Shown here piece by piece: positions 36,351-47,161 of a stretch of DNA of 64,000 nucleotides. Position numbers and translations under genes: made by a program. Within the stretch, counting starts at the first letter, position 1, and each line of letters opens with the position of its first letter. Below the pieces are notes generated by a model. It worked only from the letters and a program-made list of their open reading frames with translations, was not told the DNA's origin and made no database searches. Source of the stretch: Gloeophyllum trabeum ATCC 11539 (lineage: Eukaryota > Basidiomycota > Agaricomycetes > Gloeophyllales > Gloeophyllaceae); assembly GCF_000344685.1 (NCBI RefSeq), contig NW_006920414.1, positions 2,175,577-2,239,576 on the forward strand. Reading direction: 5' to 3'.

Positions 36351-37795
36351 TGGGTCTTCTATACTATACGGGTGTACCATTATAATATACATTGCATGTA
36401 ATCCTATGGCACTCTGGATTCTTGATCTGCGCGTCCCGACGCAAGACCTGCAACAGCGCTCGGAGAATACGCGTCGTTGAACTTCGGCGACGGAGATGTC
36501 ACTACGGCCATGTCATCCTCATCATTGTTGCCACCGCCCACTGCTTGACGAAGACGAAGAGTAATGATAGTCATCGAAAGACAGCAATTCGATGAAGGAG
36601 CTGCGCCCAGACATCGGACTTCGGGAGGGGAGCAAAGATAGACCCACAGGCTCAGCTGTGACGGGTACGCGACAGACGTACTTGAGAGGAAATTGCAAGG
36701 AACTCTATGCACGCTATTCGTTTGTTCGAATTCTACAGATCATTGAACATTCTGCACGCTTTGTATGCCGGTTGCGGATTTCGGAAGACAGTGCGAGGGC
36801 AGTAGACTTAGCGAAGTAACCAGAATCGGGGCTATTTACAAGCCGAGGCCGATATAGATGGTTGTCCTCCAGCGCTTGAGCTTCGATGTCTGGCGCAGCT
36901 TTATAGTTCTGGGTAATTTATACCGTCATAGCAGTTCGCTGCAGTGGGGAGGGTATTAGGTTTGTTGAGTGCTATATTTCACACGTGAGCGAACGATGGA
37001 TAGATGCGTTTGATGTTGTTGATATCATACCTTTTTTTAGCTCCATAGTTTTCACTAGTAAGTCCTAAGCACCGGCGGGGCATATCCGTCGCTCTCCTTC
37101 CGCTGGCTATTGACCGCTTTGCCGTGCCTGAGATTTCCTACTATGTTCGACCGAACCTTCGACAACGAAGATGGTTGTTGAAGCGAGAGTATGAAGCACT
37201 CATAAAACGAAACACCCAATCAGCTGACAACACGGTTTGAATACAGAGCATCGAGGCAATCAAGCACATGTGGGAATATTAATCCCCTGAGATGCAGTCA
37301 GTCATGCTGCCACAGGTCGCTAGACCTTTCTGTGTGTCAATTCATATCGGGCGCCAGCCCCAAATTGCAATACCTTAAATGCAGCATCAGTATCGTCGAG
37401 ACAAAGAGATCAACAACTTCTACTCACCCAGACTACACCGCGATCTTGGTATCCAGAGGTTTGATACTCCTGCCGAACTTGGCTGAGGCAGAAGTATCCT
37501 CGGACGGCGTCAGCGGACTTAAGCCACGATTGGCAACATGCACCTAAAAGAAAATCAGGGCCCTACGCGTGCAAAGGCGCGGGGCTATCAGAATGAAACA
37601 TTGTCATGTCTCTCAGTATGATCATAGCGAGCAGCAAAAATACCGCTTTCGTTCGGCTACGTTTTGCAAAGTCCAACTCGGACACCGAGTATCACTGAAC
37701 CGACAGCAAGCACGTACCAATACAGCTTCGAGAAGCATAGACGTACCCAAGCACCAGCATGCCTTTTCCCGATCCATCCCGCCGTACCGACTAAT
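36351..37795. other. Intergenic, 1.4 kb with unresolved coding-like fragments
   Basis: No gene can be called with confidence. On the minus strand a long open frame with coding-like composition runs from about 36712 to a stop at 36404 (contains NNDEDDMAVVTSPSPKFND). A second open stretch lies between about 36935 and 36700 (contains ALEDNHLYRPRLVNSPDSGY), with a TATAAAT at 36914-36920. A further 37-codon frame at about 37547..37437 begins after a good acceptor (TTTTCTTTTAG). The plus strand also reads open through 36440-36546. No motif or consistent splice chain links them. Confidence 0.35.
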
Positions 37796-39694
37796 CTAAT
37801 CCCCATCCCCACCACCCCTGCGCCTCCTCACCTTCCCCGCCTCCCGTCGCCTCCTCTTCCAGTCCCTCGTCATCTCACCCTTCCCCTCCTCCCACAGCTT
37901 CTTCAGCTCCTCCTCTCCCAGGGGCTCGTACACCCAGCCCCGCTCCCTGAACACGTCCAGCGCGTCCTTCCCCCGCCCCTTCGTTCGCGGGAAGAACAGC
38001 GGAGCCTTGGGGTCGAGGGTGACCGGCTGGGATTTTTTGGGGGCATGCGAGGAGGGGAGGACGATTGCGGTGGGTTGAGGGGCGGAAGGAGCGGCGGGTG
38101 CGACGTCGGTGATGGACGGCAGGGCGAGGTCCTCGTCCAGCTCCAGATCGTCTATGACAAGGTGACCTAGGAGAGAGAACCCGACTGTTGATGGAACATC
38201 ATCAGCATGCTCGTCATGAAGCAGACGACGGAGAACGAGGCGCACCCTCTTCCTCCCTCGGCGCGAAGAGATCTTTCAGCTTCGTCTGACTCTTCTCCTT
38301 CCCTGAGTCCTCTGCGGTACGCCTGTCATCTGCTTGCCCCTTTCCTGCACCATCCTCGGTATGCGGTGCGGGATCCATACCCGCATCTCCCTCATGGTTA
38401 CTGCCCTCCTCCTCGTCATCTCCCTTCATACTCACATCCTCGTCCTCTTTGTCTACAGCCTCACCGGCGCCCGCCTCCATCTCCACGTCCGACACGCTCT
38501 CTCGCCCGCCCCACTCCTCCCCATCCCCGAAGAGGGCCTGCAAAATCCCGAGCGAGCGCGCCTTCTCCTGCGCAATCTCGTCCGACTCAGGCGGGCCCGG
38601 GGAAACGGTGCGCGGCGGGAGGACTGCAGGGGACTTGACTTGCGCGGGCTTGCCCTCGCTCTCGCCATCCCGTCGCTCCTCATCGACGCGATGACTTCTG
38701 CTCGCCTCTCCATCCTCTGCCTCTTCCTCACTCTTGCTCTCGCTGTCGCTGTCGCTATCCCCTTCTTCACTCACATTCCCCGCTTCTAGGCCCTCCATGG
38801 CCAAGTCCCCTGCAGCGACGCCCCGCACACCCCCCTCGCCCATCCACGCCCCCTTCAGATGCACACTCCCATACCGCACGGGGTCAATCGTCCTCCTCCG
38901 CGCACGCGTGGGCGGGTCCCTCTTTTTCGCCTTCCTCTCCTTCTCCTTCTTCTCCTTCCCCTTCCCCTTTGCACCGACATCCTCCGGCACACCGAGCGGC
39001 TTCTCCGGCCGCATCCGCACGAGCGTCACGACGCGCCCCGTCTCCGTCACGCGGAACACCTTCTTGCTCTTCGCTTCCTCGGGGGAGACGGGGTCCATGG
39101 AGGGCGCGTGCACGCCGTGCACGCCGCGCGGACGTTTCGGGGGACGCGCGGGGGGCGGGGCGGCGCGTTCGCGTTCGAGTCTGCACGGGATGAGCGTAGG
39201 TACCGTGCAAAGATATGATACGATGCGAGGGAGGGGAGGGGAGGGGAGATGTATGGGTGCGAGTGGTCGAGACGGGTAGAATACAAGTGCCGGCAGTCAT
39301 GTACTCACCTCTCGCGAAAGTCAGGCTTCGCCTCCCCGAGGCGCAGCTTCGCGCCCTTCCACGTCGCCCCGCTGAGCGCGGTCATACCTAACTTCCCAGT
39401 GCGCCGATCCGTCAGTCAACCGTTCCTATCCCCCCCACCGCTAGTAGAATATTTGGAAGAAAAATACTCACACCTCTTCACGCCGTCCTCCCGCCCTACG
39501 ACGTCGACGTATCCGAACCCCCTCGGGCGCCCGACGCCGTCGAGCTTGTCGAAGCCCTCGATGGCCGTGGCGGTGATGCCAAACGCCTCGAGGCGGGCTT
39601 TGAGGTCGGCGGGGGTGATGGCGGGGGTGACGCCGGAGATGTGGAGGCGCTTGGAGATGAGGGGCGGGTCTGTCGACTGGGACGAGGAAGGCAT
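37796..39694 (-). CDS. Nop8/NOL8-like nucleolar RRM protein
   Basis: Four exons: 39694..39472, 39387..39309, 39180..38246, 38184..37796; 541 aa. An N-terminal RRM (residues 15-100) reads KRLHISGVTPAITPADLKAR, RPRGFGYVDVV, then KRCMTALSGATWKGAKLRL; the C-M-x-x-L...W-K-G block across the first splice matches NOL8-type RRMs. A long acidic/basic disordered middle follows (EEGDSDSDSESKSEEE), with a C-terminal block APLFFPRTKGRGKDALDVF and a basic tail (KRRRREAGKVRRRRGG). Yeast Nop8 acts in 60S ribosome assembly in the nucleolus. The length and layout match. Intron 2 (39181..39308, 128 nt) is longer than usual here and contains a GGGGA tandem stretch. Confidence 0.82.
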
Positions 39695-40062
39695 CGTTGG
39701 GTGGGTGGTGTGAGTTGGAGGAATGGGAATTTGGGATGATCTTGAGAATTGAGGGAGGGGGTGAAGCGATGCGGAGTTCGCACGCGGTGGCTGGAGGTAC
39801 TTCACAAGATTCGACTTCGACTTAATAGATCCCATCCCACCCCCCCCGCATCAGCATGGAATGCTGCAGTGTGTTGTCCCATGTAGGAACACCTGTGACA
39901 AGGGATTGCGTCTGAAGTAGTGACATAATACAGGTTCGTAGGATACAGGTGTGTGCTAGGGATACAGATGAGGATGTTATACATGATGTAGAATGTGTCC
40001 TAGTAGTAGACTAGAAAAGAAGGTAGGGTATATATGCAGGACTTTAGTGGACAAAGAAGAGC
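39695..40062. other. Intergenic region
   Basis: The interval is 368 bp upstream of the Nop8-like gene and downstream of the MYND-A stop. A homopolymeric C run is at 39839-39847. No coding signal is seen. Confidence 0.4.
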
Positions 40063-41053
40063 TTATAGTCTGGTAGGCAAGGGCTGGCAGAAGGCACCGT
40101 CCATCTTCGACAAGGTATGCCCGGTAACTCGGCCGTTGGACCAAGTAATCGCAGCATCTACACACTCACTTCCATTTCAGCGCATCAACCACGAGAAGTG
40201 CCATAGAACGCACATTTGTCCTTGCGGTCCAGGAGGCGCGCGGTAATCCGATACTTGACTAGGCCCAGCGGGGCCAGCTCCTCCTCCCGCACTGTCCCCT
40301 CTACCACGCCCTTAAGCAAGTCCTTCCAGTTCGTCAGCACGACCCTTGTTCGTGGGCGCTCGAGGACCGCGCACGCATCGGGGACGCGGGCGTCCCCGCA
40401 GGTCAGCACGCACTGCGCGACGCCGAGCCCGCCGCGCTTTATGATCTCGGCGGTCTGGGCTTTCAGCGCCGGAGCAGCAGGGAGGGGCAGGGGGAGGATG
40501 GTTGCGGCGGCGATCGTGAATGCGGGCGAGGTCGGGGGGAACGAACAAGACGGGCGGGACAGGGCGAGTGAGAGGAAGTGGGTGTGGATGCGTGCAGGGA
40601 AGACGTCAAGTTGGAGCGCGTGCGTGGTGGCGAGATCGAGGATGCCGCGATGGATCTATGAAGAGAAGGTGAGTGTTTGGAAGAAGATGGAAAGTTGCAA
40701 GACGAACGAGTGCCCATTTGCGAATTTCGGCAACGAGCTGACCTTGCTCGCTCTTTCGAATTTCGGCCTCGACTTTGCAGGCGTCTCTGTGGAGCCTCCA
40801 GTGTTTCCTGTAGCATTCCTTTCCCTGTATACCACGCCGGTTAGTTTATCACGCGGAGCAAGTATCTCGGGTGCGTACACAGTAGATGGCAGTCATGCAG
40901 CCTGTAATATTGTGCCATGATCAAGGCCGACTCATGCGTAAGTAACGGCTGTGCAGTAGCTATGGAGAGGAGGAACATACGGGAACACCTGAGTATTTTC
41001 TCGGGCACTTGGAAGCACCGCCAGCATTCGGGTTTCGTGGGTCGAGGAGCCAT
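40063..41053 (-). CDS. MYND-finger protein, paralogue A
   Basis: Five exons: 41053..40981, 40901..40879, 40824..40708, 40655..40214, 40157..40063; 249 aa. The MYND finger spans the first three exons: ECWRCFQVPEKILRCSRC, then MTAIYC, then GKECYRKHWRLHRDAC, a complete C6HC ligand set. The rest contains RKWALVRL, IHRGILDLATTHALQL, RGGLGVAQCVLTCG and VVLTNWKDLLKGVVEG and has no domain I can name. Exons 1, 2 and 4 (73, 23 and 442 nt) are exactly the length of those in paralogue B at 50.6-51.6 kb, and the last splice (DKY/EKY junction) was fixed by comparing the two. Function is unknown; MYND fingers usually recruit partner proteins. It is divergently oriented from the secreted-protein gene at 41783. 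Confidence 0.85.
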
Positions 41054-41782
41054 GAAAGAGAGAGTAAGAATTACAAGTAAGTAAAAGTATTACCAAAAAT
41101 GTTTATGGGGAACGAGTGACGGTAGGCCTGCGACCGTAGCTCTGACAAGACGCGTCCGACGCGCTCGGCCCAGTTCGAGATCGAGTCGCGCCGGCGTCAC
41201 GTGAGTGATCTCGCTGGAATCCGCGTTTACGCAACGTGGATTGATCAAAACGACAAGATCTCGGATCAACTCCGAAAGCGCAGTCAAAACCTAAAATAGA
41301 CTCGGGACTTCGCGGGCAGAATAGCAATCCCACAAACCCATCCATCCCGTCCGTATCCCGGCCATCCACGTCTTCCATATGTCAGAAAACATACCGCACA
41401 ATTGCGGGAGAACCCATCTCATCTCCAACTGTTATTGACGAAATACTGCTGGATCAGCGAACTGCTGTATATCGGGACCCGGCTCTAAATATATCATGTA
41501 CCGTAAAAGCCAAAGCAGCTCCACGGTTCTCGATTCTCGCATTGTTCCATTCCCGGCTCATCTCCTATATATACACCCAAAACTCGAACCGTTCTCATCA
41601 TCCAAACAATCTTCCCTTTCCTCCTCCCGCCACGTCCCCCGCCTGAGCAGCGCTCACCACTGTCCTTCACGACACCCCATTCTTTCTTCGCAGTCGCGGT
41701 TTTAGTACTGATCGACTAGCCTGACATTCTTTGCCGAACGGGAGAGGATTCTATAGGATCTACTACCACTCCAACCGCAATC
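41054..41782. promoter_or_regulatory. Divergent promoter, MYND-A / secreted Ser-rich protein
   Basis: 729 bp between divergent starts. A TATATATA box lies at 41566-41573, about 210 bp before the plus-strand ATG, followed by a pyrimidine-rich leader (CTTCCCTTTCCTCCTC near 41610). Confidence 0.5.
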
Positions 41783-43560
41783 ATGGTCAAAGTTACTGCA
41801 GTTGTGCTTGCGCTCTCCGTAGCCTGCGGTGCGAGCGCGTTGCCCTTTACGAAGCGCATCGCACAGGTCATCTCCGACTCTACAACAAAATGGGAAGCCG
41901 CTTGCGTACGTTCTCCTTGCCTTGCGACCCATTGCCTCTGAAATACTAACTCTCAATTTTATATGCGAGCAGAACGCAGCAGGCGGCGGCCAGCAATGCA
42001 ATCCCACCTCGGTGAGCGCCTTCAGCACCCTCCTCGCCGCTGCGGGGCCCTGCGACCAGCAGAACGCGGCCGACACGATGGTCGACCTCGCCAAGCAGCT
42101 CAACAACGACGCCGACATGATCAAATTTGCGCAGATCTTCGCGCAGCAGCCGCGCAACTCCGTGCGTCCCTCGCCCTTCCTTTCACTCCCCACACTAACA
42201 TATTCCCTACGCGATGCAGCCGACATCGCAGAGCGTCCCGTACTGCCAGCAAGCCCCGAAGAACGCCGAGCTCAACGGGCTCTACCAGTGCCAATACCAG
42301 TCCGCCGACAAGACGACCTTCGTTGGCGGGCTCCAGGTCGGCGCGAACGGCACGATCCCCTTCGGCATGAACGCCCCGCTCAACCCCGCCGGCTCGTGCC
42401 CCGCGAACCCGTCTGGCCCCATTGCGGACGGGAGCCAGCTCACGGATATCACGAGCGACCCGGGTGTGGGTAACTCGACGGCGAGTGCAGGTGGTAACTC
42501 GACAAGTACGGCCAGTGCAGCGGGTAGCGCGGTCAGTGAGGGCGTGTCGAGTACGGCTGCTGCAGCTGAGGTGTCGAGTGTCGCGTCTGCAACCGCATCC
42601 TCTGCCACATCCGCGCCCACCGACGACTGCGACGACGGGGACGACGACGAGGAGACGTCCACTGCTGCCGCTGCTACTGGCGCCAACCTGGGCGTGCAGG
42701 CATCCGCGACGGGGTCGGCTTCCGCTTCGGAGCCGACGGAGACAGACGACTGTGACGACGGGGATGACGGCGAGGAAACCAGTAGCGCTGCTGTCTCTTC
42801 TGCTACTGAGACTGCTGCTGCTTCTGCCACAGAGACCGCTGCTGCGTCTGCTACAGCTGTCGCTTCCGAGAGTGCATTGGCTTCCGAAACTGCAGCTGCC
42901 TCAGCAACTGAATCCGCGTCCGCCTCGGAGCCCTCTGAGACGGACGGCTGCGACGATGGAGATGACGGCGAGGAGACGGGTACTGCGAGCGGTGCCGCCT
43001 CTGCTACTGCTAGCGCTGCTGCCTCCGCTACCGGGAGTGCAGCCGCCTCTGAGAGTGTAGCTGCCTCTGCTACTGAAAGTGCCGCTGCCGCTGCCACTGC
43101 TAGCGTGGCTGCATCTAGCACAGCTGCCGCTTCGGAGAGCGCCGCTGCATCCGTCACTGCCTCTGCCGCTGCCTCCACTGCGTCTTCCAGCAGCGGCGGC
43201 AGCTTCCAGCTCGCCAACGGCCAGGCCGCGCAGCAGCTGAACGCGAAGTTCCAAACCCTCACCGCCGACTCGTCGTGCAACGGTACGTGTTTCCTCTCCC
43301 TCTCCCTTCCCCTCCTTACTAGGACTCACATTTTCATCTTCGTAGAGGGCGACAATGCCTGCATCGGCAGCAGCTTCGCGCAGTGCGTCGGCGGCAAGTA
43401 CGTGACGACGGAGTGCAACACCGCCGCGGGCCTGACGTGCGCCGCGCTCCCGCTCGTGAACAGCGCGGGCACAAGCATCACGTGCACGACGCCCGCGGAC
43501 GCGCTCGCGCGGATCGCGGCGACGGGCGCGCAGGGCGGGCTGACGGGGTCGGGGAACTGA
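41783..43560 (+). CDS. Secreted Ser/Thr/Ala-rich protein with Cys-rich ends (copy A)
   Basis: Four exons: 41783..41905, 41973..42161, 42220..43282, 43346..43560; 529 aa. A signal peptide (MVKVTAVVLALSVACGASA) is followed by LPFTKR, a possible KR processing site. A Cys-containing N-domain (GGGQQCNPTSVS, GPCDQQNAADTMVDLAKQ, VPYCQQAPKNAELNGLYQC) comes next. Residues about 155-430 are a low-complexity Ser/Ala/Thr stalk, probably O-glycosylated, interrupted by three acidic repeats CDDGDDGEET-type with Cys at about 241, 282 and 348. The C-terminal domain (about 459-515) is CIGSSFAQC, then ECNTAAGLTC, with a spacing reminiscent of CBM19-like chitin-binding modules, though I would not assign it. It is probably a cell-wall or extracellular-matrix protein. 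A degraded near-copy lies at 48690-50155. Confidence 0.82.
42619..42985 (+). repeat. Three acidic Cys repeats within the stalk of the secreted protein
   Basis: Three in-frame copies encoding TDDCDDGDDDEET, TDDCDDGDDGEET and TDGCDDGDDGEET begin near 42619, 42742 and 42940. They are the only Cys and almost the only acidic residues in the long Ser/Ala stalk. Their precise conservation against a drifting background suggests a role such as metal binding or cross-linking, which is inference. Copy B retains only one variant (DCNDGHEGEET near 49547). Confidence 0.75.
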
Positions 43561-44009
43561 GTTACCTGGCCCGGTTCCTTGGATGAGATGAGCCCACCGT
43601 GTTGGTTGAGCTGATGCGGGTGGGTGGTCGGCCTGTGGTCGATTTGTTGTGAGGCTTGAGGCCTGCGGCTTTGCGCTGGAGAGTGTACGAGATGTGTATT
43701 CGGTTCGTGTTTTTCTCTGTATCGATAGTTACGATGCTCTCTTGTATGTACTGTGTACGTAGCTTTGATGAATTCGACGCCGTGCGTCCTTCATGTTCTG
43801 TCGGACCTGATCTAGCTTGTGTGTCGTCCATCCATCGCAGCATGTTGTGAGACAAGGAAGCGTGGATTCTACCAAATAATCATCATACAGATGAAGAACA
43901 ATGGATTCCGATGCAGTACACGAGGGTATGGATACAAGATGCTCCGGAGGTATCATGAATGAGTGAGCGGTTCCTCATAGTACCACCAAGGATGACTGGT
44001 AATAGACAA
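43561..44009. other. 3' flank of the secreted-protein gene
   Basis: Non-coding, about 450 bp, largely alignable to the 3' flank of copy B. It shares an element around GGGTATGGATACAAGA(T/C)GCTCC at 43925 and 50480. No gene is seen. Confidence 0.6.
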
Positions 44010-44160
44010 TCGGACACAAGGAAATATAGCACCGGATCCGACCAACTCTACAGTCCTTTGGGTGCTTTTACGAAAAGATCCCGGTAACGGCTCGGGGAAA
44101 GTTGAGATCCGTTTTGAACAGGATCGCGCCTGAGATAGCGCATTTGGACCAACTTATAGC
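44010..44160 (-). pseudogene. Relic of a third MYND gene (last exon only)
   Basis: Read on the minus strand, this stretch matches the last exon of MYND-B (50581..50738): [20 protein letters not shown] corresponds to AINWSRSGISGEILSKADPN. A one-base insertion after that block shifts the frame and gives an early stop. All upstream exons, including the finger, are missing. The relic occupies the same convergent position behind the secreted-protein gene as MYND-B does in unit 2, so it marks the original MYND partner of unit 1. Confidence 0.75.
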
Positions 44161-44675
44161 AAGTACACGCAGTCCAGTAACGTCGCGTACGCGCGCAATG
44201 GGGCGCTCGGGGCGGGCCAGCAGTCGCGCATCCGCTGCACGCGCCTCGCGGGCAGCAAGGCGGACGCGTGGTGGCTACCAGTGCGGCACCACGCGCGCGT
44301 GCTCGCGCTGCCGGTCAAGAGGGGCACACGAAGCGCGCAGACAAGGCGAAGGCGATCGACCTGTTCGTGACGGCGAGCCAGAGCGGCTCGAGGGCGGCGA
44401 GCGGGCGCAGTGGGAGAGCCTGTTCGAGCAGGTGCCGGAGCCGCTCGAGGAGGAGGAGCGGCAGGAGTGGATCGCGAAGCTGGATGGCGCGGCGTGCTCG
44501 AGCGACGCGTTCTTTCCGTTCCCGGATAATGTGCATCGTGCGAGGAGGAGCGGCGTGAGGTACCTCGCTGCGCCTGGGGGGAGCGTGATGGATGCGGAGT
44601 GTGTCAGGGCCCTGCATGAACGTTGAACACGGGATGGTGTTTGCGCATACTTTGCTGCGATTGTTCAACCATTAA
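44161..44675 (+). pseudogene. 3' fragment of bifunctional purine biosynthesis gene ATIC (ADE16/ADE17-like), frameshifted
   Basis: The fragment begins mid-gene at [19 protein letters not shown], continues [20 protein letters not shown], then [14 protein letters not shown], and after a frame change DLFVTAS. After another shift come [35 protein letters not shown] and [13 protein letters not shown], and after a third shift GMVFAHTLLRLFNH then stop. These are consecutive C-terminal blocks of AICAR formyltransferase/IMP cyclohydrolase, which makes IMP in purine synthesis. The N-terminal two-thirds, including the cyclohydrolase domain, are absent, and there are at least three frameshifts, so the fragment is non-functional. 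A complete gene is expected elsewhere in the genome. The left edge abuts the MYND relic. Confidence 0.9.
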
Positions 44676-44896
44676 CAATGTGGCTACTCGAACTCGCAAA
44701 GTGTATATGTGTGCAGCGGCAGGGTGCCTATTGGCTTTGAGACTGTTGTGGTCTTCGGACCCCGGGCATACGGTTGTGCATGCGGCCAGCCATGAGATTT
44801 TATGCCTGTCACACTTGGTACTCAGGTGCGTGGATTGCTCTTGTGAACGGCAAGGATATGGATTACCTGTTAGACTGGTAGTATACAATGCAAAGT

Positions 44897-47103
44897 CTAT
44901 GAGTCCTGTGGATGGGTCTTCGGAAAAAGGTCATCGACCATCTTCACATCGTGAGATCTCTTGATTATGGCACCAGCGACGGCATCCTGGTGTCGAGGAA
45001 TGTCCGGGCTGATGTTTCGCGGGTAGCGGACCTCGCCTTCTCGCCCAGCCCAATCCCAGTCGACCAGCAGAATCCTAGGCTGGCCATCCGACGCGGCATT
45101 GCGAACGAGGATGTTGACGTCTCGCACGTCGCCGTGGACAAACCCGTCGTTATGGAGCTTGTCAACGACCTCCCTCACCGGCTCCTCGAGCTCCTCCGTC
45201 TTTCCCTGCCATGCATACAAAGGCGTGTAGTCTGCAGAGACGTCCTCCATAACGACCATATACCACTGGTAGAATTCCTGGACATCCAATAGGCGCGGGG
45301 CGAATCCTAGGGCGACGGCGCGAACGTGTGCTTGTCGCGAGTAGCGCAGCGTGTACTTGACAATAACCTTCCGCGGCGAACCTTCATACTCGCAGTCAGC
45401 ACGATACAGCCGTTTCTGCGGGTACAGAGCTTTGACGTAGGTGAAGTTGACGATCGTTCCGTCCAGGATGAACGAGCGCGGGAAGGGGTATTTTGGCTGC
45501 CGAGAACGGTCCTCCAAGAGTGATGGGTATTGTGCCGATAAGGACGCAGCAGCAATGCGCAGCGCCGCGATGGCGCGTGCACCGGCCTCCATCTGTTGTA
45601 TATCGGTATTATGCGCGTTCAATGAGACAGTGGCAAGCTGCTGCACAAAAGGTTTGGACGTTAAGACGGCGACGGAAATGATCATCAATGTTCCTGTAAA
45701 CAGAGTCAGACAGGCAAGGAGTGCAAGACGCATGAGCCATTACCAATCTGACAGATCAATATTGCGGGGAAATTAAAATGAACTAAATCCATTCCCTTCA
45801 AGGTACATTCTCGACAATGTTCAAGATAACAACGGGCTGCTTGGACATGGGGTTCAGTGTGGATTTTTACCAGTTCGTTCTTGATCTCGTCGATCCAGTA
45901 AATGAAACGTGCGCCGCTCATGGGCACGCACATATCGCCATCAGTTTCATAGGGACCGATCCGGCCCGGACGAGGGAGATCTGGCAAAACTTGCTGCAAG
46001 ATTGTATGAAAGGCATTCCGGCGAAACAGCTCTTTCGTGAAAATCCCTTTCATCACTCGCCGCAGCTCATAGAAGACTTCCCAGTCAGTATCGCTCGGCG
46101 TAGCACTCGACAAATCGTGATGCAGTTCGAACAATATCTTGTCGAATAGGGACGCCGGTACTGTGGTATCCAAGGGTCGCCCCGTTTCCATTGCTTCACA
46201 TGAGCCTTCCACGGTCTCCGATGAAGGCGGCTTCATTGGATGAGATTCGAAAAATTCCATTCGTTCGTCACGGAGGGACGGCAAGTCACCAAGAACATCC
46301 CCGTCTTCCGAAGAATGCTGCTTTGGAGCTGCCAAAAGGTTAGAGTCTGCGGACTGGTGCTTACATCGCACAACTCACGGGGGGCAATCACAAACTGGAC
46401 TTCATGACTCAAGGGACCCCATGGGTAGTGGTCGCAGAGGAGATCCCCCATCCGGACCTCGGTGAGTTTGGTAAGGTCCAAGGTGCTTAGATCAGCATCT
46501 TGGCTTCGATACTCAGGGGGCAGCTTCGGAGTCGTATCAGCTGTGATGCGATAGTGTGGGTATTGGTATAGTACCTTGTAGACTTTTGTATCTGATGCAT
46601 CCCCGACGAACAGCCGAATTGGGTCTTGAGCATTGAGGCGAGCTTCGCATGAAGTGATTGTGCCTGTTTGCATGTTGTACAATCTGAAGATGAAGGGCTC
46701 AACTGCACGGCGTCAGCATATCGAGACTTCTCAGTTGCCCATATCCTCACGTGAGATGGCAATAAAATGAAGCTCTTCTTCGCTACGGGCCCGAGCCTTC
46801 GTAATCCACTTGCGTGGTACATCATCCAGAGGAGTATCTCGCGGGTAACTTGAAGCATGTTGTTTGCGGACCACGCCAAGCTCACAGTAAATACCAGGAG
46901 GTGCCTAAGAAGGCATGAGCCTGGAGGACAGGTAAGTACATGACACGCACCATCCATAAGTGGGTTGATTCGGGCCACCGGAGATGGTTTTCGATAGCAC
47001 TTTTTAATTTTGATGTTGGCAGTGCATCATCAACCGAGATTTCAAAGACTTGTGAGCTTTCGGTGGGGTGTATGGATAGAACGTTGAGACATATTTCAGG
47101 CAT
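44897..47103 (-). CDS. Kinase-like protein with possible Crinkler-type ubiquitin-like N-terminus
   Basis: Five exons: 47103..46951, 46904..46751, 46702..46379, 46328..45744, 45693..44897; 670 aa. Residues 1-51 (start MPEICLNVLSI; FEISVDDALPTSKLKSAI; THLWM) resemble the ubiquitin-like header of fungal Crinkler proteins, which ends in an LWK/LWM motif; this is tentative. The middle (52-405) is unassigned. The C-terminus is a divergent protein-kinase fold: VIVKYT (Lys about 518), MVVMEDVS hinge, a catalytic loop FVHGDVRDVNIL (Asp594, Asn599), and DWDWAG (Asp617-619) in place of DFG, then EVRYP. In related Agaricomycete proteins the loop/DxDWAG/EVRYP set recurs, mostly without known substrate. 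It is flanked by a broken gene fragment and transposon remnants, a typical setting for fast-evolving effector-like genes. Confidence 0.7.
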
Positions 47104-47161
47104 GGCTGTGGAAGAAAGTTGAGACAGCCTCAGACAGGACGTTGGATTAACGTGCTGCAAT

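Larger units (their letters stand above)
41783..44160 (+). repeat. Segmental duplication, unit 1
   Basis: This block (secreted-protein gene, its 3' flank and the last exon of a convergent MYND gene) is homologous and collinear with 48690-50738. The match continues beyond the stop codon through the 3' flank (GATGAGATGAGCCCACCGT, then TATCGATAGTTAC and TGTATGTACTGTGTACGTAG in both). It stops abruptly at 44160/44161, where a foreign ATIC fragment begins. Confidence 0.85.

Noticed and set aside
40158..40189. 32-nt intron in MYND-A starting at GTTGATGCG
   Set aside because: Too short, and comparison with MYND-B shows the donor is GTGCGTTC at 40213, giving a normal 56-nt intron and an aligned DKY/EKY junction.
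42282..43280. 332-codon open frame on the minus strand opposite the secreted-protein gene
   Set aside because: It is a shadow of the Ser/Ala-rich stalk: the codons of the plus-strand repeat leave the other strand free of stops. It has no start context, domains or splice sites of its own.
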